Shown: positions 20,388 to 33,171 of the stretch, one piece after another
Position numbering within the stretch: position 1 is the first letter of the stretch
Layout: each line of letters opens with the position of its first letter
Origin: Microcystis elabens FACHB-917
GTDB lineage: Bacteria; Cyanobacteriota; Cyanobacteriia; PCC-6307; Cyanobiaceae
Assembly (NCBI RefSeq): GCF_014698445.1
Contig: NZ_JACJSZ010000006.1
Coordinates: 1 to 64,000 of the forward strand
Direction of reading: 5' to 3'
DNA: 64,000 nt
Notes under the pieces: model-generated
The model's input: only the letters and a program-made list of their open reading frames with translations
The model's database searches: none
What the model was told of the DNA's origin: nothing
Made by a program: the position numbers and the translations under genes

Positions 20388-20965
20388 CGCCATCGGCCCC
20401 CAGCCTGCGCCACTGGCGGGGCTGGGTGGGTGCGGCCGAAGCCGATGGATGGCTCCGGGCGCTGCTGAAGGAGGTGCCCTGGAAGCAGGAGCACGTCACC
20501 GTGTTCGGCCGCCGCCACCCCATGCCCCGCCTCACCTGCTGGATGGCCGACCCCGGCTGCGGCTACCGCTACGCGGGCCTGGAGAACACCATCGAGCCCT
20601 GGACCCCCCTGGCCGCCGCCATCCGGCGGCGTGTGGCGGCGGCCGCTGACCGTGATTTCAATTCCCTGCTGCTGAATCTCTACCGCGACGGCCGCGATGC
20701 CATGGGCTGGCACGCCGATGACGAGGCCGCGCTCGATGCGGCGGCACCGATCGCCTCCCTGAGCCTGGGGGCGAGCCGCACCCTGCGCTTCCGCCCCCGC
20801 CGGCGGGGCACCGCCGAGGCCATGGCGGTGGAACTCGGCCACGGGGACCTGCTGCTGATGGACCCGCCCACGCAGCGCCACTGGCAGCATGGGCTGCCGC
20901 GGCGGCTGAAGGTGGACGCCCCACGGCTCAACCTCACCTTCCGGGTGGTGCGGGTGCCGCCGTAG
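20384..20965 (+). CDS. AlkB-like 2-oxoglutarate/Fe(II) dioxygenase
   Basis: The 193-residue product has the AlkB core: MPRLTCWMAD near the nucleotide-recognition lid, the iron motif HADDE (H-x-D) at about residue 108, SLSLGASRTLRFR, the distal His in RHWQHGLPR and the C-terminal RLNLTFRVV with the 2-oxoglutarate Arg. Family members remove alkyl lesions from DNA or RNA bases. A GTG start at 20384 overlaps the cobM stop. The N-terminus has the Trp-containing opening typical of ALKBH2-like bacterial members. Confidence 0.9.
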   Translation: MTPSAPSLRHWRGWVGAAEADGWLRALLKEVPWKQEHVTVFGRRHPMPRLTCWMADPGCGYRYAGLENTIEPWTPLAAAIRRRVAAAADRDFNSLLLNLYRDGRDAMGWHADDEAALDAAAPIASLSLGASRTLRFRPRRRGTAEAMAVELGHGDLLLMDPPTQRHWQHGLPRRLKVDAPRLNLTFRVVRVPP

Positions 20966-21000
20966 GGGGCGGCTCGCGCGGGCCTCCGAGCGCCGGTGCG

Positions 21001-21699
21001 GTGGCGACAATGGGCAGGGTGTCTCCGAGGGGCGTGTCGAGGGCGATGGCCAGTTCCCGTGGAAGGCGATCCAGGCCGCTGCTGGCGGCGCTGCTGGGAC
21101 TGACCCTGCTTGCCGGCGGCTGTCAGGGGGGCGGGGTGAGCGAGGCCGGCCGGGAGCGCTGCCGCCGGCTGAGCGCCGGCGCCGGCGACCCTGTCAGGGG
21201 GACCCTGAGCTACCTCCGCTGCCTGCCCGATTCGGATCGGCGTCTGGCGATGGAGCGGGCGGCGATGGAGCAGCAGGCGGCCGCCCGGCGGGAGGCCCTG
21301 GACGCCTGCCGCCGACGCCAGCGGAGAATCGCCACCCTGATGGACTCCCTGCGCAGCGCCGAACAGGAGCTGGCCGCGGCCCGCAACAGCTCCTTCCTCC
21401 CCAGCGTGCCTCCCCCCCGGCCCCTCGATGCCGGCCGGGAATCCCGCTACCGCCCGGAGGACCAGCGACTCGACCGCGAACGCTACGAGCAGGCCCTCGG
21501 CGCCTGGGAGCGGCAGGTGGCCGCCGAGCGGGCCCGCTGGCGCCAGCGGCGTGCGGCCCACGTCGACACCGCCCAGGAGCGACTCGACCGGGACGCCAAG
21601 GCCCTGAGAGCGCTGCAGCCGGATCTGTTCACCGGACCGGCCAGCATCGAATTCGACCCCGCGGCGGTCGCACGGCTGCGCGCCAACTGCAGCGGCTAA
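21001..21699 (+). CDS. putative lipoprotein with coiled-coil region
   Basis: The product of up to 232 residues has an Arg-rich start, a hydrophobic segment and the lipobox LAGGC at about residue 40, so the mature protein should be lipid-anchored at Cys40. The rest is hydrophilic and very Arg/Glu/Ala rich with heptad-like stretches (about 90-130 and 160-210), suggesting long helices. There is no recognised domain. The start may lie further in (ATG at 21046) because the first residues add nothing to a signal peptide. It is placed after alkB with 35 bases between. Confidence 0.6.
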   Translation: MATMGRVSPRGVSRAMASSRGRRSRPLLAALLGLTLLAGGCQGGGVSEAGRERCRRLSAGAGDPVRGTLSYLRCLPDSDRRLAMERAAMEQQAAARREALDACRRRQRRIATLMDSLRSAEQELAAARNSSFLPSVPPPRPLDAGRESRYRPEDQRLDRERYEQALGAWERQVAAERARWRQRRAAHVDTAQERLDRDAKALRALQPDLFTGPASIEFDPAAVARLRANCSG

Positions 21700-21706
21700 C
21701 CGGCAT

Positions 21707-21736
21707 TTGACAGTGAGTTCGGCGACCGTGTAGGAG
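21707..21736 (+). promoter_or_regulatory. candidate promoter for tRNA-Val
   Basis: A perfect TTGACA (21707-21712) is followed after 18 bases by TAGGAG (21731-21736), a poor -10. The position about 84 bases before the tRNA suits a stable RNA promoter. A perfect -35 hexamer is uncommon in such GC-rich sequence, but the -10 makes this tentative. Confidence 0.3.
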
Positions 21737-21819
21737 GGTTCAGGCCTGCGGGCCGGGTCGGAACTCTCCACCGCAGAAAGGACTTCCTTCAGCGTTGAAG
21801 GGTTGTCGGCCACAACGAC

Positions 21820-21891
<72 letters not shown>

Positions 21892-22001
21892 TGTCATTCC
21901 TCCGGTTATTCCACCGGTACGTTCGCCAGCGACGGACGCTGGTGGGGAATGGTACCGCTCGGCATACTGCTGGCGACGCAGCGCTTCAGGAGACCCTGCC
22001 C

Positions 22002-22781
22002 TTGCCCGAATCTCCTGCCGCGACCAAGGCCTCAGACGACTGGAGCGCTCCGATTCCGGAACTCGTCCAGCTGGGCGAACGGCTCGCCACGGCCCGGCGT
22101 GATCAGGGACTGAGCCTGGAGGATCTGGCCGGTCGCCTGCGCCTGGGGAGCGAACAGCTGATGGCCCTCGAGAACGGCGACCACCGGCACCTTCCGGAGG
22201 CCGTCTTCGTGGTGGCCCAGGCCAAGCGGGTGGCCGGCGCCCTGGGCATCGACGTGAGCGAGCAGATCAGCGATCTGCACAACAGCCGCCTGATGGGCCT
22301 GGGGCGCATGCCTGTCGCCAGGCCCCTGCCGCGCAAGGTCCGGACCCCGCCGGCGCCGGCCCGCCGTGGCGCCCCCCCCCGCTGGCTGTGGGCGGCCCTG
22401 CTCCTCCTGGGCGGCGCTGCCGCCGCGGTGGGGGTCCTCAAGGACAGGGTCCCCTCCACCCCCACCGCCGGGATCCCGGCACCGGTCACGGCCTCCGGCC
22501 AAGCCGTCGAGCCGGCGGCTGCTCCGCGACCCGCCCCGGATCAGCTGCTGCTGAAGAGCCGCCAGCCCAGCTGGCTGGAAGTGCGCACGGCCGCCGGTGA
22601 GGTCCTGTTCCGCGGCACCTTCACCGGCGAGAAGCGCTTTCCCCTGGGCAGCGGCCTGCGGGTGCTGGCCGGACGGCCCGACCTGGTGACGGCCACCGCC
22701 GGCAGCCTGGCCCCCCAGACCCTCGGCAGGATCGATCAGGTGATGTGGCGCAGCTTCAGGGCGACGCCTGCCGAACCTTGA
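22002..22781 (+). CDS. rodZ: RodZ-like helix-turn-helix membrane protein
   Basis: The 259-residue product has an N-terminal HTH of the RodZ type (LGERLATARRDQGLSLEDLAGRLRL, about 24-48), a Pro/Arg-rich linker, one transmembrane helix (about 127-146) and a C-terminal domain with SWLEVRTAAGEVLFRGTF (DUF4115-like). RodZ links MreB to the envelope and helps set cell shape. I chose TTG 22002 because AGGAGA precedes it by 8 bases; the frame is open upstream through tRNA-Val, and an ATG at 21891 would start on the tRNA's last base. Overlaps the convergent ppx by 26 bases. Confidence 0.8.
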   Translation: MPESPAATKASDDWSAPIPELVQLGERLATARRDQGLSLEDLAGRLRLGSEQLMALENGDHRHLPEAVFVVAQAKRVAGALGIDVSEQISDLHNSRLMGLGRMPVARPLPRKVRTPPAPARRGAPPRWLWAALLLLGGAAAAVGVLKDRVPSTPTAGIPAPVTASGQAVEPAAAPRPAPDQLLLKSRQPSWLEVRTAAGEVLFRGTFTGEKRFPLGSGLRVLAGRPDLVTATAGSLAPQTLGRIDQVMWRSFRATPAEP

Positions 22782-24423
22782 GCCGCAGGCCCGTGGCCTC
22801 CAGCACCAGATCCGCGCACGACCTCAGGCTCCACTCCTCGAGACTGAGATCCAGAGGAGGATCATCGGCGGCCGGGGGAACGGCCTGCAGGACGACCGTG
22901 AAACCTCGGGGCTGATGGCCCCGGTCGGTGTCCGCGGCAACGGTGATCGCCGCGATGCCGGGGGCGGGTCGGCGGTCGAGGGCGGCGGCCAGCCGCAGCA
23001 GCAGGGCCATCGTGAACACGGTGTGGCGGTGCTGGCCGGCTTCGATCAGCTGCCACGACTCATGGCGCTTCTTGGGCAGGCTGCGGCGGTGATAGCGGGC
23101 GATCGCCGCCACCATCAGGTGCTCGGTCTCGGAGTAGCCAAGCAGCTCCCCATGGCGGATCAGATACCAGGTGTGCTTGTGATACGCGGCGATGTTGACG
23201 TGCTTGCCGCAGGCATGCAGCCTGGCCGCCGCCCAAAGCAGGGCGCGGCCCTCCCCATCGTCATCGTGCAGCAGGCCCCGCGTCTGGTCGTAGAGGCTCA
23301 GGGCATGGCTGGCCACTCGCTCGGCCCGGACCATGTCCACCCCGTAGGTGCGGGCCAGATGCAGCACGGTGCGGCGCCGGATCGTGCTCTGAAAGGTGAA
23401 CCGGTCGACCAGCAGGCCGTTGCGCAGCATCCAGTCGACGATCAGCCCCTCCCGCAGGGCCCGCTCACACGCCACCAGCTCCCGCACCTGAAGGATCTCC
23501 ATGGTGGTCTGGAGGATCAGGGCGCCCGGAACAATGATCTCCGCCCGCCGCTCGTTGATGGCGGTGAGGGCCCGGCGCTGGTCAGGGGTCATCGCCACCA
23601 GCCGCTCGATGATTTCGTTCAGGCGGGCCCGGCTGAGGCGATAGCCGTCGAGCTTCAGGGGCGGGTTGGGGTCCTGGGCGGAGGCCAGGGCCGCCATGGC
23701 CATGGCGGTGCCGCTGGTGGCCACCAGGACAGGCTTCTCCCCCGGCCGCAGCTCCCGCCTCACCTCGGCGACGGCGGGATCCATGGCGCCCTGGATGTAG
23801 GCCTCGAGGAAGCCCCGGCGGGCCGGTGTCAGGGGATCCTCCCTGCAGAACTCCCGCTGCAGGCGCACCGCGCCGATGCGGGTGCTGGTCAGGGCGCGGG
23901 CATCGCGGCCATCGGCGAGCACCAGTTCGGTGGAGCCGCCGCCGATGTCGAGGATGAAGAAGGGCTGGTCACCGAAGGAGAGGCCCGAGAGCACCCCCAG
24001 GTAGATCAGCCGGGCCTCCTCCGGCCCACTGACCAGATCCACCACCAGCCCCAGCTGGTCCTGCAGGCCCTGCAGGAAGGAACGGCCGTTCGGGGCCTCC
24101 CGCACCGCGCTGGTGGCGGCGGTGACAATCTGCTCCACACCATGGCTGGTGGCCAGGTCCCGGCAGTGGCGCAGGGTCAGGAAGGCACGCTCAATTGCCT
24201 CGGGGGTGAGGTCCCCCGTTTCCGGATCCCGTTCCCCTAGCCGGGTGGTGGACTTCTCTGCCACCACCACCGAGAAGCTGCCCAGGGCCGGATCGATCGC
24301 CGCCACCAGCAGATGGATGGAATTGGTGCCGATGTCGATGGCCGCCACCCGCCGCTCTCCTCCGGGGGGGGGGGCGGGAACCGAAGCCAACGCGGCTGAT
24401 GCCGGATCGGGGATCGGGGGCAT
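22756..24423 (-). CDS. ppx: exopolyphosphatase / pppGpp phosphohydrolase (Ppx/GppA)
   Basis: The product of about 555 residues has the ASKHA phosphate motifs AAIDIGTNSIHLLVAAID (27-44) and FILDIGGGSTELVLADG, followed by a C-terminal HD-type helical domain (HACGKHVNIAAYHKH). Ppx degrades polyphosphate chains and GppA-type relatives hydrolyse pppGpp. The N-terminal region is Pro/Ala low complexity and contains an 11-base G run. I place the start at ATG 24423; GTG codons at 24453 and 24492 are alternatives, and the longer frame overlaps the divergent ubiA gene. Confidence 0.9.
   Translation of the reverse strand: MPPIPDPASAALASVPAPPPGGERRVAAIDIGTNSIHLLVAAIDPALGSFSVVVAEKSTTRLGERDPETGDLTPEAIERAFLTLRHCRDLATSHGVEQIVTAATSAVREAPNGRSFLQGLQDQLGLVVDLVSGPEEARLIYLGVLSGLSFGDQPFFILDIGGGSTELVLADGRDARALTSTRIGAVRLQREFCREDPLTPARRGFLEAYIQGAMDPAVAEVRRELRPGEKPVLVATSGTAMAMAALASAQDPNPPLKLDGYRLSRARLNEIIERLVAMTPDQRRALTAINERRAEIIVPGALILQTTMEILQVRELVACERALREGLIVDWMLRNGLLVDRFTFQSTIRRRTVLHLARTYGVDMVRAERVASHALSLYDQTRGLLHDDDGEGRALLWAAARLHACGKHVNIAAYHKHTWYLIRHGELLGYSETEHLMVAAIARYHRRSLPKKRHESWQLIEAGQHRHTVFTMALLLRLAAALDRRPAPGIAAITVAADTDRGHQPRGFTVVLQAVPPAADDPPLDLSLEEWSLRSCADLVLEATGLRLKVRQASP
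24364..24374. repeat. 11-base homopolymer G/C tract in ppx
   Basis: Eleven consecutive G on the + strand encode Pro residues 17-20 of Ppx on the reverse strand, just before the first phosphate-binding motif. A change by one base would shift the frame before the catalytic domain. Confidence 0.85.
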
Positions 24424-24556
24424 GGGGGTCGGCCCGGGCGGCGGCGGCGCCACTTTGCCACCGGGCGACGCGGCGGAAGCGGCCGCAGCCACGACACCAC
24501 CGGAACGCCGCCCCTCGGGAGTTGGATAGGGTGCCGGTACCCGACCGTCGCCCGCG

Positions 24557-25462
24557 GTGAACGTTCCGATGGCCCCCGGCCGTGCTCCGGCCTGGCTCGA
24601 GCTGCTGCGCTGGCACAAGCCCAGCGGCCGGCTGATCCTGCTGATCCCGGCCGGCTGGGCCCTCTGGCTGGGACCGTCCGTGCCCCCCCCGGCTCTGCTG
24701 GTGACCTGGATCGTGCTGGGGGGGCTGGCGGTGAGCGGCGCCGGCTGCGTGGCCAACGACCTCTGGGACCGGCGCATCGATCCCCAGGTGGAGCGCACCC
24801 GCCATCGGCCCCTCGCCGCCGGCCGCCTCGGGGTGGGCACGGCGACGGTGCTGCTGCTGCTCTGCCTGGCGGTGGCCCTGGGGGCCCTGCTGGCCCTGCC
24901 CGCCGCCAGCCGGCTGCTCTGCGTCGGCCTGGCCCTGGCGACGCTGCCGCTGGTGCTGCTCTACCCCTCCGCCAAGCGCTGGTTCGCCTACCCCCAGCTG
25001 GTGCTGGCCCTCTGCTGGGGCTTCGCCGTGCTGATTCCCTGGGCCGCCGCCCAGGGCAGCCTGCAGGGCAGCGCCGGAGGCTGGCCCCTGCTGCTCACCT
25101 GGCTGGCGGCGGTGAGCTGGACCTTCGGCTTCGACACGGTGTATGCCATGAGCGACCGGGACGACGACCGGCGCCTGGGCGTGCGCAGCAGCGCCCTGAG
25201 CCTGGGGGCCCGGGCCCCCCTAGCGGTGGCACTCTGCTACGGCCTCACCTGCGCCGCCCTCGCCCTGGCGGTGCTGCTGCAGGGGCGGGCGGGGCTGCCG
25301 TTCTGGCTGCCCTGGGCCGCCGCCGCCCTGGCGATGCAGCAGCAGGCGGCCCGTCTGCGCCGCCCCGACCTGCCCCGCAGCGCCTACGGCAGACATTTCG
25401 CCGTGCAGGTGTGGCTGGGTGGCCTGCTGCTGCTGGCGGTGGTGCTCTCCACCGCCGCATGA
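24557..25462 (+). CDS. ubiA: 4-hydroxybenzoate polyprenyltransferase (UbiA family)
   Basis: The product of about 301 residues has around eight transmembrane helices and the two Asp-rich motifs of UbiA prenyltransferases: ANDLWDRRIDPQVERTRHRPLAAG and the second, YAMSDRDDDRRLGVRS. In cyanobacteria this enzyme prenylates 4-hydroxybenzoate in plastoquinone synthesis. GTG 24557 or ATG 24569 could be the start. It is divergent from ppx and overlaps the S66 peptidase gene by 4 bases. Confidence 0.92.
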   Translation: MNVPMAPGRAPAWLELLRWHKPSGRLILLIPAGWALWLGPSVPPPALLVTWIVLGGLAVSGAGCVANDLWDRRIDPQVERTRHRPLAAGRLGVGTATVLLLLCLAVALGALLALPAASRLLCVGLALATLPLVLLYPSAKRWFAYPQLVLALCWGFAVLIPWAAAQGSLQGSAGGWPLLLTWLAAVSWTFGFDTVYAMSDRDDDRRLGVRSSALSLGARAPLAVALCYGLTCAALALAVLLQGRAGLPFWLPWAAAALAMQQQAARLRRPDLPRSAYGRHFAVQVWLGGLLLLAVVLSTAA

Positions 25463-26427
25463 TCGCCGTGGACGCCGCCGCGCTCCAGCCGCCAGCCCCC
25501 CACCGGCCCCCGCCCCTGCGTGCCGGCGATCGGGTGCGGCTGGTGGCTGCCAGCTCCGCCCTCGCCGATCTGGGACGGCTGCAGGCGGGCCTGGAGGTGC
25601 TGGCCGGCTGGGGGCTGGAGCTGGACGACGATCCCGCCCGGCTGCCGCCGCGCCGCTGGGGTTATCTGGCGGGCCGGGACAGCGTGCGTGCCGGCGATCT
25701 TCTCGCGGACAGCGGTCAGGGGGAGCCGGCGGCCCTGCTGGCCTGCGTACGGGGGGGCTGGGGATCGGCCCGGCTGCTGGAACGCCCCCTGGCCACGGCG
25801 GGGGGCTGGCTGCTGGGCTTCTCCGATGTCACCTCCCTGCTGTGGCATCGCCTGGCGGCGCGCCAGGGGGGCGCCATCCACGGCCCCCTGCTCACGACCC
25901 TGGCCGCCGAACCGGCCTGGAGCCGGGAGCGGCTGCGGGCCCTGCTGTTCGGCGAGCCCCTGGCCGATCTGGCGGGGGAGCCCTGGGTGGGGGGCCAGGT
26001 GGAGGGACCGCTGCTGGCCGCCAACCTGACCGTGGCGACCCACCTGCTGGGCACCCCGCACCTTCCACCGCTGGATGGGGCGATCCTGATCCTCGAGGAC
26101 GTGGGGGAGGCGCCCTACAGGATCGAGCGGATGCTCACCCACTGGCGCCTCTGCGGCGCCCTGCAGCGGCTGGGGGGCATCGGCTTCGGCAGCTTCGAGG
26201 GCTGCGGCGATCCCGCGGGCCCCGAAGATGACGGCTCCCGCTTCAGCCTTGAGCAGGTGCTGCGGGAGCGCACGTCCGACCTGGGGATCCCGGTGCTCGC
26301 CGGCCTGCCGATTGGCCACGGCGACGTCAATGCCGCCCTGCCCCTGGGGGTGCGGGCCCGGCTCGACGGCGACCAGGGCCGGCTGTGCCTCCTCGAGGCG
26401 GCTCCGGGGACCGTCAGTCGCCCGTGA
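25459..26427 (+). CDS. LD-carboxypeptidase (MccF/LdcA, peptidase family S66)
   Basis: The 322-residue product contains the S66 motifs: RAGDRVRLVAASSA near the N-terminus, CVRGGWGSARLL around residue 95, LLGFSDVTSLLWH carrying the region of the nucleophile, LEDVGEAPYRIERML with the Glu of the charge relay and LPIGHGDVNAALPLG with the catalytic His. In the canonical GFSD(I/Y)T motif the nucleophilic Ser is seen here in FSD. The family trims the D-Ala from tetrapeptide stems during murein recycling, or cleaves microcin C. Overlaps ubiA by 4 bases and the convergent fusion gene by 14. Confidence 0.85.
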   Translation: MIAVDAAALQPPAPHRPPPLRAGDRVRLVAASSALADLGRLQAGLEVLAGWGLELDDDPARLPPRRWGYLAGRDSVRAGDLLADSGQGEPAALLACVRGGWGSARLLERPLATAGGWLLGFSDVTSLLWHRLAARQGGAIHGPLLTTLAAEPAWSRERLRALLFGEPLADLAGEPWVGGQVEGPLLAANLTVATHLLGTPHLPPLDGAILILEDVGEAPYRIERMLTHWRLCGALQRLGGIGFGSFEGCGDPAGPEDDGSRFSLEQVLRERTSDLGIPVLAGLPIGHGDVNAALPLGVRARLDGDQGRLCLLEAAPGTVSRP

Positions 26428-27493
26428 CCCGCTCCTCGTCAATGGCGGTGCGCCCCAGCAGCCGCCCATCCCTGAGCCTCTGGGCCACCCGCCAGCGGCG
26501 TCGGCCATCGGGGCTGCAGCTGATGATCTCGTGCACCTCGGGGTCGGCAGGGTCGTGGGGGTGCATCACCAGCAGGCTGCCAGCGGCCGGCTGCTCCCCC
26601 GGCAGGTCCATCGCCCAGCCCCTGTAGCGCTCGCTGGCGAACCAGACCCGGCCGGAATGGATCTCGCCACGGGCCTCGATGCGCCGCAGCGGCGCGTCCC
26701 CGGGGCCCAGGACGTTGCTCTGGTGGTAGCGCCAGTGGCCGGCCTCCCGGAGCACCCGGATGGTGACCGTGCTCGGAACGCTCTCCACCAGTTCACCTCC
26801 GGCGTCGTAGCGGCGGAAGGTGCCGCGCCACACCCCCTGCTGCCTCACCAGCGCCGGCAGGCCGGCCGCCTCGAGGCCGTCACCCCCCGGAACCCGGTCG
26901 AACAGCAGCCAGCTGAAGCCGTCGATCTCGCCCCGCACCGACCCATCGGCCAGCCGCAGACTGCGGTCCCGGTACCAGAGCTGGTCGGGGAGGAGGAGCA
27001 TCTCGAACTCGGCGCAGACCTCGCCGTCCCGGGGATGGAGGTAGCGACAGGCCCCCGGATTCATGCGGGCGCGGTAGCGGTCGAGGGCCGGCTCCGCTTC
27101 GAAAAAGAGGTCGCAGCCCGGGTGGCGATCGAAGGCCTCCGGTCCCAGGGTCCGCACCTGTGCCGCCGGCAGGGGCGGACGGTCGTAGGTGGGTCCGCCG
27201 CGGAAGAACAGCTGCTTGGCCCGCACGGTGCCGCTGCCCGGGTCCTCCTGCAGCACCACCACCCTCTGGCGGTGGGCCAGCTGGGGAGCGCCGGCGCGGA
27301 ACTCCTGGAAGTAGAGCACCACCTCGCCCAGCTGGGGCGCCTCCAGGCGCTCTACCTCCATGGTGCGCAGCTCCCGGGTGAGCTCGGGCGCCGCCGGACC
27401 GCCCCTGGCGAGGTTGGCGGCTACCTGACGCCGGTTGTGGAAGGCCCCCTGCCAGCGGGCGGCGATCGTTTCGATCTGGGTGGGGCTGTCCAT
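26414..27493 (-). CDS. CpcT/CpeT-like lyase domain fused to a DUF3598-like domain
   Basis: The 359-residue protein appears to have two beta-barrel domains. Residues about 5-200 resemble the CpcT/CpeT phycobiliprotein lyases: an opening ARWQGAFHNRRQ, a strand QLGEVVLYFQEF, then HRQRVVVLQ, the segment with GCDLFF (127-132), and WYRDRSLRLADGS. Residues about 215-359 (GVWRGTFRRYDAGGELVE, WFASERYRGWAMD) resemble DUF3598. CpcT attaches phycocyanobilin to Cys of phycocyanin beta subunits. Whether this protein is an active lyase is unknown. It ends by overlapping the S66 gene and follows ispD by 8 bases on the same strand. Confidence 0.7.
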   Translation of the reverse strand: MDSPTQIETIAARWQGAFHNRRQVAANLARGGPAAPELTRELRTMEVERLEAPQLGEVVLYFQEFRAGAPQLAHRQRVVVLQEDPGSGTVRAKQLFFRGGPTYDRPPLPAAQVRTLGPEAFDRHPGCDLFFEAEPALDRYRARMNPGACRYLHPRDGEVCAEFEMLLLPDQLWYRDRSLRLADGSVRGEIDGFSWLLFDRVPGGDGLEAAGLPALVRQQGVWRGTFRRYDAGGELVESVPSTVTIRVLREAGHWRYHQSNVLGPGDAPLRRIEARGEIHSGRVWFASERYRGWAMDLPGEQPAAGSLLVMHPHDPADPEVHEIISCSPDGRRRWRVAQRLRDGRLLGRTAIDEERVTGD

Positions 27494-27501
27494 CGCCGAC
27501 C

Positions 27502-28209
27502 TCAGGCCCCGCGGGCCGCCAGCACGGCGCTGGCGATGGTGAGATCGAAGCGGGTGGTGAGCTTGATGTTGGACGGCGGCGCCTCCAGCACCCGCACCGG
27601 CAGCCCCAGACGCTCGTAGAGGGCGGCGTCATCGGTGACGCTCCAGCCCTCGCGCTCCGCCCGCCCGTGGGCCTGGCGGAGCTGGGCCACCCCGAAGCCC
27701 TGGGGGGTCTGGGCCGCCCACAGACCGCTGCGTTCCGGGGTGGCGGTGATCAGGCCGCCGCCATCGACCTGCTTGATGGTGTCGGTGACGGGGGTGGCGG
27801 CGATGATGCCGGCCCCCTCGGCCATCGCCTGGGTCAGGGCGGTGGCACAGCGCTCCAGCAGGTCCGGTTCCGCCAGGCAGCGGGCACCGTCGTGGATCAG
27901 CACCGCCTCGGCCTCCGCCGGCAGGGCCGCCAGGCCGCGCCGCACCGACTCCTGGCGCGTCTCACCCCCGACGATCCAGGCCACCGGCCGGGCCAGGGAG
28001 CGGCGGGGCTCCGCGGCGGCCAGGATCGCGGCGATGGCCGCCTCGTCCTCCGGCCGGCCCATCACGCCGATCCAGCGGATCGCCGGGCAGGCCAGGGCGG
28101 CGTCCAGCGTCCAGGCCAGGACGGGCCGTCCGGCCAGGTGCAGCAGCAACTTGTTGGTGGCGGCGCCCATGCGGCGCCCGCTGCCGGCGGCGGCGATCAG
28201 CAAATGCAC
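27502..28209 (-). CDS. ispD: 2-C-methyl-D-erythritol 4-phosphate cytidylyltransferase
   Basis: The 235-residue product has the IspD nucleotide-binding start [21 protein letters not shown], the motif [16 protein letters not shown] and the C-terminal [18 protein letters not shown]. It activates MEP with CTP in the non-mevalonate isoprenoid pathway, which feeds plastoquinone, carotenoids and phytol. The start is taken as GTG 28209, directly before the conserved Leu-Leu-Ile; the longer open frame overlaps the divergent gene. Confidence 0.95.
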   Translation of the reverse strand: MHLLIAAAGSGRRMGAATNKLLLHLAGRPVLAWTLDAALACPAIRWIGVMGRPEDEAAIAAILAAAEPRRSLARPVAWIVGGETRQESVRRGLAALPAEAEAVLIHDGARCLAEPDLLERCATALTQAMAEGAGIIAATPVTDTIKQVDGGGLITATPERSGLWAAQTPQGFGVAQLRQAHGRAEREGWSVTDDAALYERLGLPVRVLEAPPSNIKLTTRFDLTIASAVLAARGA

Positions 28210-28250
28210 AAGCGAGAGGCCCCTCGGGCGGAACGCAGGAGTCCTCTCCA

Positions 28251-28256
28251 TACAAT
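28251..28256 (+). promoter_or_regulatory. candidate -10 element for the GT9-like gene
   Basis: TACAAT lies 33 bases before the ATG at 28289, in the 79-base gap between divergent ispD and the GT9-like gene. It matches five of six consensus positions. No clear -35 element accompanies it. Confidence 0.45.
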
Positions 28257-28288
28257 CAGGCCGCGAGGCCCGCCCGACCCGACGCCCG

Positions 28289-29131
28289 ATGCGCGCACTG
28301 TTCCTGATTCCGGGCGCCGGCGCCAGCCAGCTGCAGGCGTTCCCCGCCGTGGCGGCCACCGCCGAGCAGCTCCGGTTCCAGATCCAGGTGGTCTGTGCCC
28401 CCACCCTGGCGGGGCTGTGGAAGTTGCTGCCGGCGGTGGAGAAGGTGATCCCCTTCCAGTTCGGCGGTGCCTCGCTGGCCGACTGGGCCAACCTGCTGGG
28501 GTCGGTCCGGGAGCCCGATTTCCAGGCCAGCATCAACCTGGCGGCCGGACGCCAGGTCGACCTGATGCTCTCGATGAGCCACATCCCCAACCGGATGGCG
28601 GCCGGCGGCTTCTCCGCCACCGAGAAGGTCCAGGTGCCCCAGGGTCTGTGGCCGGCGCAGGCCCTGGCGGCCTACCTGCGGCCCATCGGGGTGCGGCTGG
28701 AGGCGGCCGAATTCCGCCTGGCCCTGCCCCGGGCCGCCCTCGACAAGGCCATGGCCGCGCTGCCGGCCGGCGATGGGCCGATGCTGCTGCTGGCCCCCTC
28801 CGGCCTCTCCGGCGACTGGCCCGATGCGGGCTGGCGGGAGCTCCCCGGCCGGATCGCCGCCACTCTCCCCGGCCTGCGCTGCCAGCAGCTGCCGCCCGCC
28901 CCGGCGGCCGAGATCCCCGGCCGGGCGGCCATGGTGGCCGCCAGCGACGTGGTGCTGGCCAGCGATCCGGTGACGATCGAACTGGCCCTGCTCAGCGGCA
29001 CCCCGGTGGTGGCCCTGGGTCGCAGCAGCGACAGCCTGCCGGATCGCGACGGAGTACAAGGGCTGGGTTCCGATGGCCACCTGCGTGACCTCCCCTGCAA
29101 CGACGTGCTCAGGGCCCTTGGCATCGGCTGA
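28289..29131 (+). CDS. glycosyltransferase family 9-like protein
   Basis: The 280-residue product begins [23 protein letters not shown] and has an alternating beta-alpha pattern with the motifs [20 protein letters not shown] and [24 protein letters not shown], the nucleotide-sugar binding region of GT-B fold heptosyl-like transferases (family 9). It is shorter than the typical 330-350 residues and its donor site is less complete, so enzymatic activity is not certain. It is followed after 9 bases by the K+ channel gene, suggesting cotranscription. Confidence 0.65.
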   Translation: MRALFLIPGAGASQLQAFPAVAATAEQLRFQIQVVCAPTLAGLWKLLPAVEKVIPFQFGGASLADWANLLGSVREPDFQASINLAAGRQVDLMLSMSHIPNRMAAGGFSATEKVQVPQGLWPAQALAAYLRPIGVRLEAAEFRLALPRAALDKAMAALPAGDGPMLLLAPSGLSGDWPDAGWRELPGRIAATLPGLRCQQLPPAPAAEIPGRAAMVAASDVVLASDPVTIELALLSGTPVVALGRSSDSLPDRDGVQGLGSDGHLRDLPCNDVLRALGIG

Positions 29132-29140
29132 GCCGCGCCG

Positions 29141-31095
<1,955 letters not shown>

Positions 31096-31099
<4 letters not shown>

Positions 31100-31338
31100 G
31101 GCTCGGGAGCCAGGGGCTGGGCCAGGTCCTCCCTGAGCTTGCGGATGCGCTGCAGCAGCCGCAGGCGGCGGCTGCGGGCCGTGAGGGTGAGAAACAGGCG
31201 GATCGGCACGTAGACCAGGGCCATCACCAGGCCGAGGGCGGCGATCAGCAGAAACACCATGCCGTCGGCGGAGCTGCTCGGCACGAGGGCCGATTCGGTG
31301 GCCGCGCTGTCGAGGGTCTGCTGCAGCAGGTCTTCCAT
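31096..31338 (-). CDS. small single-TM hypothetical protein
   Basis: The 80-residue product has an acidic N-terminus, one hydrophobic segment (about 28-52, MVFLLIAALGLVMALVYVPI) and a basic, Arg/Leu-rich tail likely to be helical. No domain is recognised. ATG at 31338 is preferred; upstream frame would add 38 low-complexity residues. Small membrane proteins next to groEL occur in picocyanobacteria but I cannot name the family. It is divergent from groL with 136 bases between starts. Confidence 0.55.
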
Positions 31339-31462
31339 GGATCGAAGGTACCGCCTGCACCGGGGGCATGCCGCCTCCGGTGCAACGGGCATTCGGCTTT
31401 CCCCACCGAGGGGCGGATGCCGGCGGCGGGGTCGCTGTGGGACGCTGCCCATACGCTTCTGA

Positions 31463-33133
<1,671 letters not shown>

Positions 33134-33171
33134 GCCTGCGGGGGGCTCGCACGGGCCGGTGGGGCTGGAGC

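Noticed and set aside
22372-22380. 9-base C run in rodZ
   Set aside because: Within range of chance in this composition and located in a Pro/Arg linker; unlike the longer runs it gives little reason for a switch.
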